Part shown: piece by piece, positions 48,185 to 55,093 of the stretch
How the letters are laid out: each line of letters starts with the position of its first letter
Position numbering within the stretch: the first letter of the stretch is position 1
DNA from: Nonomuraea fuscirosea
GTDB taxonomy: Bacteria; Actinomycetota; Actinomycetes; Streptosporangiales; Streptosporangiaceae
NCBI RefSeq assembly: GCF_003001935.1
Contig: NZ_PVNG01000030.1
Coordinates: 103,850-167,849, forward strand
DNA length: 64,000 nucleotides
Direction of reading: 5' to 3'
The notes under the pieces: generated by a model
Seen by the model: the letters and a program-made list of their open reading frames with translations, nothing else
Told to the model about the DNA's origin: nothing
The model's database searches: none
Position numbers and translations under genes: made by a program

Positions 48185-49894
48185 TCACCTGTCGGCCGCC
48201 GCCAGCCCGAGGAGTTCTTCCGCGTGCGCCCGGCCGAGCTCGGAGTCCTCCAGCCCGGCCAGCATCCGGGACAGCTCGCGTACCCGGCCCTCGTGGTTGA
48301 GCGTGACGACGCCGCTGCGCACGACGCTGCCGTCGCTCGCCTTCTCGACCACGAGATGCTGGTCGGCGAAGGCCGCGACCTGCGGCAGGTGCGTGACGAC
48401 GATCACCTGCGCGGTGCGGGCGAGCCGGGCCAGCCGGCGCCCGATCTCGACCGCGGCCTTGCCGCCGACGCCCGCGTCGACCTCGTCGAACACGAAGGTC
48501 GGCACCGGATCGGCACCGGCGAAGACCACCTCGATGGCGAGCATCACCCGGCTCAGCTCACCGCCCGAGGCGCCCTTGTTGAGCGGCAGCGGCGGCGCGG
48601 CCGGATGAGCGGCCATCCGCAGCTCCACCTCGTCCCGGCCCTCGGGACCGAACTCCGCGCTCTGGGTCAGCTGGACCACGACCCTGGCGTGCGGCATGGC
48701 CAGCGCGGTCAGCTCGTCGGTCACGGCCTGGCCGAACCGCTCGGCGGCGGCCTCACGCACGGCGGTGAGCTCGTCGGCAAGGTCGGTGAGCCGGGCGGTG
48801 AGCTCCTCGTATTCGCGCGTCAGCTCGCCGATGCGCTCGTCGTCGCCCTCCAGCTCGGCCAGGCGCGCGGCCGACTGCTGCGCCCACGCCAGCACTCCCG
48901 CGCTGTCCTCGGCGTATTTGCGGATCAGGCTCGACAGCACCGACCGGCGTTCCTGGACGGCGGCCAGCCGCGCCGGATCGGCCTCGATCGACTCCGCGTA
49001 CGCCGCCAGGTCGGTGGCCACGTCGGAGATCAGGTAGCCCGCCTCGGCCAGCCGGTCGGCCACCCCCGCGAGCTGGGTGTCGAAGTCACGCACGGCCTCC
49101 ACGGCCGCCTTGGCCTCGCCCAGCAGCGAGATCACGTCGTGCGGGCCGCCGGCGGCCTCCATCGGGTCGCCGAGCAGCGCCGTGTGGGCGGTGGTCGCGG
49201 CGCTGCGCAGCGCGTCGGCGTGCGAGAGCCGCTCCTCCTCGCCGCGCAGCTCGACGTCCTCGCCCGGCTTGGGATCGACCTTCTCGACCTCGTCGAGGCC
49301 GAAGCGCAGCAGGTCGGCCTCCTGCGCCCGCTCCCTGGCCCTGGTGGTCAACTCTTCGAGCTGCGCGCCCACCTTCTTGTGCCGTTTGTACGCCTGCGAG
49401 TAGGCCCGCAGCGGCTTGACCAGCTCGTCGCCGGCGTAACGGTCGAGCGCCGCCCGCTGCCTGGCCGGCTGCAGCAGCCGCTGCTGGTCCATCTGCCCGT
49501 GCACGGCGACCAGGTCGTCGGCCAGGTAGGTGAGCGTGCCCACGGGCACCGTGCGCCCGCCGAGCCAGGCCCTGGACCTGCCCTCGGCCGAGACGGTGCG
49601 GGAGATGATCAGCTCGCCGTCCTCGGCCGCGCCGCCGATGTCCTCGACCTGCTGGGCGACGCGCCCGCCCGGCTCGATGACGAGCGTGCCCTCCACCGAG
49701 GCCCGGTCGGCTCCCGGCCGCACGCGCGACGGGTCGGCCCGGCCGCCGAACAGCAGCCCGAGCCCGGTGACGACCATCGTCTTGCCCGCACCCGTCTCAC
49801 CGGTGACCACGTTGAAGCCAGGCGAAAGCTCGAGCACGGCCTCGTCGATGACGCCGAGCCCCTGGATGCGGACCTCCTCGACCCTTGGTCGCAC
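48185..49894 (-). CDS. recN: DNA repair protein RecN
   Basis: 569-residue SMC-like ATPase. Walker A GETGAGKT lies near 31-38. Long coiled coils run from about 150 to 380. The ABC signature is GASGGELSRVMLAIE, and Walker B is FVFDEVDAGVGG. It acts in double-strand break repair. GTG start at 49894. It keeps the tlyA-nadK-recN order. Confidence 0.97.
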   Translation of the reverse strand: MRPRVEEVRIQGLGVIDEAVLELSPGFNVVTGETGAGKTMVVTGLGLLFGGRADPSRVRPGADRASVEGTLVIEPGGRVAQQVEDIGGAAEDGELIISRTVSAEGRSRAWLGGRTVPVGTLTYLADDLVAVHGQMDQQRLLQPARQRAALDRYAGDELVKPLRAYSQAYKRHKKVGAQLEELTTRARERAQEADLLRFGLDEVEKVDPKPGEDVELRGEEERLSHADALRSAATTAHTALLGDPMEAAGGPHDVISLLGEAKAAVEAVRDFDTQLAGVADRLAEAGYLISDVATDLAAYAESIEADPARLAAVQERRSVLSSLIRKYAEDSAGVLAWAQQSAARLAELEGDDERIGELTREYEELTARLTDLADELTAVREAAAERFGQAVTDELTALAMPHARVVVQLTQSAEFGPEGRDEVELRMAAHPAAPPLPLNKGASGGELSRVMLAIEVVFAGADPVPTFVFDEVDAGVGGKAAVEIGRRLARLARTAQVIVVTHLPQVAAFADQHLVVEKASDGSVVRSGVVTLNHEGRVRELSRMLAGLEDSELGRAHAEELLGLAAADR

Positions 49895-49995
49895 TGCCCA
49901 CTCCCGTTCACTGCCGTGTCCGACGCCGCCGGAGGCGTTTCATCATGCCCACGTGATCCTACGCGCTCCGCCTTCCATTCACTCAGGCCATTCAC

Positions 49996-50895
49996 TCAGG
50001 GGCGAACCCTTCCGCGCCACCCCTGGACAGGAAGCTCGAACTTGGCGACCAGCCTGTCGGTGAACGGCGCGCCGGTGCTCTCCACCCCGTGCAGCCGCGC
50101 CAGCCGTACGGGCTCGGCGCCCCTGCGGACCTCGATCCGCGTCCCGGACGGCAGCTCGAACCTGCGGCGCCCGTCGCACCACAGGACGCCGCCAGGGGTG
50201 TCGGGCAGGATCTCGACGGCCAGCGTCGAGCGCGGGGAGACCACCAGCGGCTTGGCGAACAGCGCGTGCGCGCTGATGGGCACCATGAGCAGCGCCTCGA
50301 CCTCCGGCCAGACGACGGGGCCGCCGGCGGAGAAGGCATAGGCGGTCGAACCCGTCGGAGTGGCACAGATCACCCCGTCGCAGCCCCACCTGGACAGCGG
50401 CCGCCCGTCGATCTCCGCGACGACCTCCAGCATGCGTTCCTGCTTCTCGACGGTGACCTCGTTGAGCGCCCAGGTGTCGGCCAGCACGCGGCCGTTCTGC
50501 CGGGCGAGAACATCGATGGTCATCCGCTCCTCGACGTCGTACCGGCCGGCCACGACGCTGTCGACGGCCGCGGCGAGGTCGGCGACCTCGGCCTCGGCCA
50601 GGAACCCGACATGGCCGAGGTTGACGCCCAGCAGCGGCGTGCCGGCGGGCCTGGCCAGCTCGGCGGCGCGCAGCAGCGACCCGTCGCCGCCGAGCACGAT
50701 CATGACCTCGGCGTCCTTGGCCGCGCCCGCGTCCGCGGGCACCGCCTCGGCCCCGCCGCAGCCGATCTCGCCGGCCTCGGCGTCCAGCACCTTGACGTTG
50801 ATGCCCGCGTCGACCAGCCGGTTGATCACCAACCGGGCGCTGTCGATGGCGGCGCCGCGCCCGGTGTGCACGGCGACCAGCACGGTCCGATTCAT
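49996..50895 (-). CDS. nadK: NAD kinase
   Basis: 299 residues. The GGDGSLLRAAE motif, NLGHVGFL, WALNEVTVEK and the Gly-rich PTGSTAYAFSAGGPVV segment define ATP/polyphosphate NAD kinase. ATG 50895 overlaps the tlyA stop as ATGA. A long upstream in-frame extension is the antisense-like readthrough of tlyA and is not coding. Confidence 0.97.
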   Translation of the reverse strand: MNRTVLVAVHTGRGAAIDSARLVINRLVDAGINVKVLDAEAGEIGCGGAEAVPADAGAAKDAEVMIVLGGDGSLLRAAELARPAGTPLLGVNLGHVGFLAEAEVADLAAAVDSVVAGRYDVEERMTIDVLARQNGRVLADTWALNEVTVEKQERMLEVVAEIDGRPLSRWGCDGVICATPTGSTAYAFSAGGPVVWPEVEALLMVPISAHALFAKPLVVSPRSTLAVEILPDTPGGVLWCDGRRRFELPSGTRIEVRRGAEPVRLARLHGVESTGAPFTDRLVAKFELPVQGWRGRVRP

Positions 50896-51710
50896 TGCGG
50901 CCCTTCCGCGACGGCCCGCTCGATCTCGGCGTCGAGGTCGGCGACCTGAGGCTCGCCTTCCCCCTTGCCCAGCCAGAGCAGATATTCCACATTTCCTGAC
51001 GGTCCCGGCAGCGGGCTCGCGGTCACGCCGCGCACACTCAGCCCCAGCTCCGTCGCCTTGGCCGCGGCGTCGCGGACCGAACGCGCCCGCAGCCCGGGAT
51101 CGCGCACGACCCCGCCCGCCCCGACCAGATCCTTGCCCACTTCGAACTGGGGTTTCACCAGCATCACGAAATCCGCCCTGGGCGCGGCCACCGCCGCCAG
51201 CGCGGGCAGCACGAGCCGCAGCGAGATGAACGACAGATCGCCCACCACCAGCGTGGGCGGCTCCTCGCCGACCATCTCGGGGGTGAGGTCGCGCACGTTG
51301 ACCCGCTCCATGACGGTCACCCGCTCGTCGTTGCGCAACGACCAGGCCAGCTGCCCGTAGCCGACGTCCACCGCCAGCACGTGGGCGGCGCCGCGGCGCA
51401 GCAGCACGTCGGTGAACCCGCCGGTGGAGGCGCCCGCGTCGAGGCAGCGGCGGCCCTCCACCTTCAGATTCTCGAACGTGTCCAGCGCGCCGAGCAGCTT
51501 GTGCGCTCCGCGCGAAACGTAGTCGGGACCGTCGTCGTCGGAGGTCGTTACGACGATGGCGGAGGCGGTGTCGACCTGGGTGGCCGCCTTCTGGGCCCGC
51601 TGGCCGCCGACGCTGACCCGGCCGGCCTCGATGAGCTGGACGGCCTGTTCGCGCGATCTGGCCATGCCGCGGCGTACGAGCTCGCTGTCGAGCCGGATCC
51701 TGCGGCTCAC
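50892..51710 (-). CDS. tlyA: TlyA-family rRNA (cytidine-2'-O)-methyltransferase
   Basis: 272 residues. An N-terminal S4 RNA-binding domain (about 1-62: LDSELVRRGMARSREQAVQLIEAGRV) is followed by an FtsJ/RrmJ-like domain with LDAGASTGGFTDVLL and VVGDLSFISL. In mycobacteria TlyA methylates 16S and 23S rRNA and confers capreomycin sensitivity. GTG start overlapping the upstream gene stop (GTGA). Confidence 0.96.
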   Translation of the reverse strand: MSRRIRLDSELVRRGMARSREQAVQLIEAGRVSVGGQRAQKAATQVDTASAIVVTTSDDDGPDYVSRGAHKLLGALDTFENLKVEGRRCLDAGASTGGFTDVLLRRGAAHVLAVDVGYGQLAWSLRNDERVTVMERVNVRDLTPEMVGEEPPTLVVGDLSFISLRLVLPALAAVAAPRADFVMLVKPQFEVGKDLVGAGGVVRDPGLRARSVRDAAAKATELGLSVRGVTASPLPGPSGNVEYLLWLGKGEGEPQVADLDAEIERAVAEGPQ

Positions 51711-52123
51711 GGGCGTCCCACGGCCCGCTCACCCGGCAACCATCCACCGGGCCGCGGCCGCTCGCTCGGCGAGTGCTGCTCACCCGGCATCCGCCCACCC
51801 TGCACCGGCCCACCTGGCATCGGACCGCTCTGCCCCGGCTCACCCGGCATCCGCCCGCCCTGCGCCAGCCCGCCTGACGTCGGACCGCCTGGCATCGATC
51901 CACCTGGCGTCGGCCCGCTCGGCAGGGGCCGTCCACCGTCCGGCGACAGCTGCCCCTGGCCGGCCGTCGGCTCATCCACTGCGGCGAGCGTACTCTCAAG
52001 CCCTGAGAACGCCTCGTCGAAGAGCGCGACGTGCTCGTTCACGGGCAGCTCGCCCAGCCCGCCGAGGCGCGCCACGATGGCGTCGACCCGCTCGTCGCCG
52101 GTCTCCTCCGGCAGCTCACTCAT
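51707..52123 (-). CDS. Small conserved protein with Pro/Gly repeat tail
   Basis: 138 residues. Residues 1-50 (ERVDAIVARLGGLGELPVNEHVALFDEAFSGLESTL region) resemble a short protein often found before tlyA in actinomycetes. From about residue 65 the tail is a degenerate Gly/Pro/Met repeat (PGGSMPGGP, QGGRMPGEP). ATG 52123. Function unknown. It is translationally coupled to tlyA. Confidence 0.8.
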   Translation of the reverse strand: MSELPEETGDERVDAIVARLGGLGELPVNEHVALFDEAFSGLESTLAAVDEPTAGQGQLSPDGGRPLPSGPTPGGSMPGGPTSGGLAQGGRMPGEPGQSGPMPGGPVQGGRMPGEQHSPSERPRPGGWLPGERAVGRP

Positions 52124-52249
52124 GACTCGACCGTAACGCCTCCCGGGAGCTGCCGGGACCTTGGCAGGCGTGTCACACGTTGAAGCCCATACGGGGGTGC
52201 TAGTGATGTGGAACGCTACCGTCCGCAAAGGGAAGAAAGGATACGCATC

Positions 52250-52597
52250 ATGGCAAGCGTCGAGGACTGCCGGGCGGCACTGACCAAGCTCGTGGCCCAG
52301 TTCGACGAGATCGACGAGGCGGACCGGGCCAAGCACGTGGTCGAGCGCACGGTCAGCTGCCGGGTGTCCGACCTCGACGTGATCTTCTACGGGCGGCTGC
52401 ACCACGGGGGGCTGGACCCGTTCACCGAGCAACCACCCGCGGACGGCAAGTCCGCCGACGTCAAGCTCACGATCGTGAGCGACGACTTGATCGCCCTGGT
52501 CGACGGCGAGTTGGACCTGGCCCGCGCGCTACTCGGAGGACGAGTGAAGATCGACGCCAGCTTCGGCGACCTCCTACGCCTCCGCAGACTCCTCTGA
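52250..52597 (+). CDS. SCP2 sterol-binding-domain protein
   Basis: 115 residues. The pattern (SCRVSDLDVIFYGRLHHGGL, VKLTIVSDDLIALVDGELDLARALLGGRVKIDASFGDLLRLRRLL) matches stand-alone SCP-2 lipid-binding proteins of actinomycetes. AAAGGA lies about ten bases upstream of the ATG. Ligand unknown. It is divergent from the pre-tlyA gene. Confidence 0.88.
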   Translation: MASVEDCRAALTKLVAQFDEIDEADRAKHVVERTVSCRVSDLDVIFYGRLHHGGLDPFTEQPPADGKSADVKLTIVSDDLIALVDGELDLARALLGGRVKIDASFGDLLRLRRLL

Positions 52598-52837
52598 CCC
52601 CACCACACCTTCAGCCGGCCAGGACCACCAGGCTACGCAGGCCCTGGCACCAGCGGACCACACAGGCCACGAGCACCGATCGGTCGCACAGGCCGCGAGC
52701 AGCAGCCAGCCACCCAGTCGCCAGGACCAGCAGGCCGCGCAGGCCCTGGCGCCAAAGGACCGCGCGGAGTGCCGCCACCGACCGGGCACACAGGCAATGG
52801 CTCCAGCCGACCGCACAGGCCAGCCACACCTGAACCC
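52598..52837. repeat. Decayed direct repeats in a convergent spacer
   Basis: A unit beginning CCAGGACCA (52619) recurs 102 bases later (52721), with the words GCAGGCCCTGGC and CACAGGCC repeated several times. No gene is seen. Confidence 0.55.
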
Positions 52838-53809
52838 TCAGCCGATGCGGTCCAGCACCGGTTTGACCGCATCCTCCTCCGCCCGCCCAGCACCGGCCGC
52901 CGCCCAGGCGGCGTCGCAGGCGGCCCTCAGCCCGTCGATCCGGCTGCCCTCGCCCTCCAGGAACAGCGCCCCGTCCCGCCACCGGGCCCGCCATCCTCCG
53001 CAGGCGCCGTCGCGCACCTCGGGATACGGTCGCAGCAGCGCCCCCAGATCCTCTCCCACGTACGTGGGCCGGTGCCTGGGTTCAGCCGTCAGCGCATCCG
53101 CGGGCGTGGCGACCCCGGTCAGGACCAGCAGGCTCTCCACTCCGGCGTTGGTCGCCCCTTCGATGTCGGTGTCGAGCCGGTCCCCGACGACGAGCGGCCT
53201 GCGCGCCCCCGTACGAATCATCGACTCCCGGTGCAGCGGCGGCTCCGGCTTGCCCGCGTAGACGGGTTCGACGCCGGTGGAGGCGGCGATCACTCGTACC
53301 ATCGCGCCGTTCCCCGGCAGCTCGCCGCGCTGGGTCGGCATCGTGCTGTCGCCGTTCGACGCCACGAACAGCGCCCCGTGCCGCACCGCGAGCGCGCCTT
53401 CCGACAGCAGCCCGTACGACAGGCCCGGGGCGATCCCCTGCACCACGGCGGCCGGCGATGCGGCGGCCGTCGAGACGGGCCGCAGCCCCTGATCGCGCAC
53501 GGCCAGGCGCAGTCCCGAGCCGCCGACCACGAGCACGTTCGCGCCGGGCGGAACCCGCTCGGCGATCAGCCGGGCGGCGGCCTGCGCCGAGGTCACCACG
53601 TCACCGGCCTCGGCGGGCGCGCCCAGCTCGCGCAGGTGCGCGGCGATGGCGGACGGGGTACGGGAGGCGTTGTTGGTCACGTACGCCAGCCGGGCGCCGC
53701 GCCGCTGAGCCTCCTCCAGCGCCTCCGGCGCTCCGGGCACCGCGTGGCTGCCGAGATAGACCACGCCGTCGAGGTCGAGCAGCAGGGTGTCATAGCCGTC
53801 GATCAGCAC
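52838..53809 (-). CDS. HAD-IIA family hydrolase (NagD-like)
   Basis: 323 residues. Motif I LLLDLDGVVYLG has the catalytic Asp pair (Asp12, Asp14). The VTNNASRTP cap-region and C-terminal KPEPPLHR and VVGDRLDTDIEGA motifs fit the NagD/4-nitrophenylphosphatase group. The substrate is unknown. A C-terminal extension of about 50 residues (WRARWRDGALFLEGEG) is additional. Confidence 0.92.
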   Translation of the reverse strand: MLIDGYDTLLLDLDGVVYLGSHAVPGAPEALEEAQRRGARLAYVTNNASRTPSAIAAHLRELGAPAEAGDVVTSAQAAARLIAERVPPGANVLVVGGSGLRLAVRDQGLRPVSTAAASPAAVVQGIAPGLSYGLLSEGALAVRHGALFVASNGDSTMPTQRGELPGNGAMVRVIAASTGVEPVYAGKPEPPLHRESMIRTGARRPLVVGDRLDTDIEGATNAGVESLLVLTGVATPADALTAEPRHRPTYVGEDLGALLRPYPEVRDGACGGWRARWRDGALFLEGEGSRIDGLRAACDAAWAAAGAGRAEEDAVKPVLDRIG

Positions 53810-53824
53810 AGGGCCTCTTCCCGT

Positions 53825-53855
53825 TTGACTCTCACGCTGCGTGAGACTTTAGCGT
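53825..53855 (+). promoter_or_regulatory. MerR-type promoter with 19-bp spacer and palindromic operator
   Basis: TTGACT (53825-53830), exactly 19 bases, then TAGCGT (53850-53855). The spacer contains the palindrome TCTCACGC-T-GCGTGAGA (53830-53846). A 19-bp spacer with dyad symmetry is the hallmark of MerR-family-regulated promoters, including tipA-type ones. It drives the TipAS gene. Confidence 0.65.
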
Positions 53856-53881
53856 CCTCCTCATATTCACCTGAGGAAGGG

Positions 53882-54328
53882 ATGACCATGTCCGCACCAC
53901 TCGACCTGACCCCGCAGGAGCGCGCCGAGCTGTTCGGCGGCTTCGACCCCGACGACCACGCGGCCGAGGCCGAGCAGCGCTGGGGCGGTACCCAGTCCTG
54001 GACGGACGCCATGCGGCGCTCGTCGGCGTACACGAAGCAGGACTGGCAGCGCTTCATGGCGGAGGCGGGCGACATCAGTTCGCGGATGGCGGACGCGATG
54101 CGCTCGGGCGCACCGGCGGACGGGGAGACCGCCATGAACCTGGCGGAGGAGCATCGGGCCCATATCACCCGCTGGTGCTACGAGTGCACGTACGAGATCC
54201 ACCGCGGGCTCGGCGACATGTACGTCAGCGACCCCCGCTTCACCGCCTCCATCGACGCCACAGCCCCCGGCCTGGCCGCCTACTACCAAGCTGCCATAAC
54301 CGCCAACGCCGACCGCCACACCGCCTGA
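53882..54328 (+). CDS. Stand-alone TipAS antibiotic-recognition-domain protein
   Basis: 148 residues. The TipAS region (QRWGGTQSWTDAMRRSSAYTKQDWQRFMAEAG and WCYECTYEIHRGLGDMYVSDPRFTASID) corresponds to the thiopeptide-binding domain of TipA, without the MerR DNA-binding half. Such proteins may sequester drugs. ATG 53882 or 53888; GAGGAAGG lies just upstream. The promoter is of MerR type. Confidence 0.92.
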   Translation: MTMSAPLDLTPQERAELFGGFDPDDHAAEAEQRWGGTQSWTDAMRRSSAYTKQDWQRFMAEAGDISSRMADAMRSGAPADGETAMNLAEEHRAHITRWCYECTYEIHRGLGDMYVSDPRFTASIDATAPGLAAYYQAAITANADRHTA

Positions 54329-54598
54329 CACCACACCCGCAGAAAGCCATCAGCCGGCCGGCAGATCCATCCTGAACGAATTCGCCGACCCCGCCGCAAC
54401 AGACGAGCCCGATCGAAAGAGCAGCCGGACCAGAGAACGCTTCGAACGACAAGGGCGCCCGAACGAAACAACAGCCCAGCCGAAGAAACAGCCTGAAGGC
54501 GAGGAGAGGTACGGACGAAAGGAGGCCGTAACCCAACTCACAAATCCGATTCACAAAAGCGTTGAGGACTTATGGCGGGCAGGTGGCCGGGCCGGCGA
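54329..54598. other. Convergent spacer without a gene
   Basis: 270 bp of lower GC and A-rich character with loosely repeated GAACGAxA and AACAGCC words. A TTGAG-G-ACTTATGGC element at 54563-54576 recurs at 55116. No hairpin or gene stands out. Confidence 0.5.
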
Positions 54599-55021
54599 TC
54601 ACATCTCCCGTCGTGCGCGCAACGTCGCCCGCACGCTCTTCAAAGCCGACACATAATGCCGCTCATCCGGTCGCATGGCCACCGCGATCGCCAGCGGTTC
54701 CTGCGCCCCTTCCACATCCCCCGTCCGCCACAACGCCAGCCCAAGCCCGAAATAGGCGTAATCCTCGGCCGGGTTCGCATCCACGATCTGCCGGAAGCTG
54801 GCCGCCGCCTCGGCATACTGCCGGGAGTTGAACTGCGCCCGGGCCAGCGCCTCAAGAATGCTGCGCGATTCGGGCTCCGCGGCGGCGGCCCGTTCGAGCA
54901 GCGCCGCGGCGGCCGCCGGGCTCCCCTCTTTCAGCAAGCGGACGCCACGCTGATACCAGTCGTAAACACCACCCAGGGGGGCGCCTGGGTTCTCATCATG
55001 AACGTTTCCCTCGTGAGCCAT
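54599..55021 (-). CDS. Small tetratricopeptide-repeat protein
   Basis: 140 residues with about three TPR units (DWYQRGVRLLKEGSPAAAAALLERAAAAEPES, ILEALARAQFNSRQYAEAAASFRQIVDANP, YFGLGLALWRTGDVEGAQEPLAIAVAMRPD). The ATG at 55021 is preceded by AGGAGTCCCC. Probably a protein-interaction adaptor; partner unknown. It is conserved in actinomycetes near DUF1015 and HAD genes. Confidence 0.88.
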   Translation of the reverse strand: MAHEGNVHDENPGAPLGGVYDWYQRGVRLLKEGSPAAAAALLERAAAAEPESRSILEALARAQFNSRQYAEAAASFRQIVDANPAEDYAYFGLGLALWRTGDVEGAQEPLAIAVAMRPDERHYVSALKSVRATLRARREM

Positions 55022-55093
55022 GTGTGGGGACTCCTTCATCGCTGTACGGCTTCCCCCGCTCCGCCCTGACGCGGAACGGGCACGACTGCGACC

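Noticed and set aside
49996..51999. A 667-codon frame fused to nadK
   Set aside because: The extension is an out-of-frame reading of tlyA and its neighbour; nadK has a clean ATGA-coupled start at 50895.
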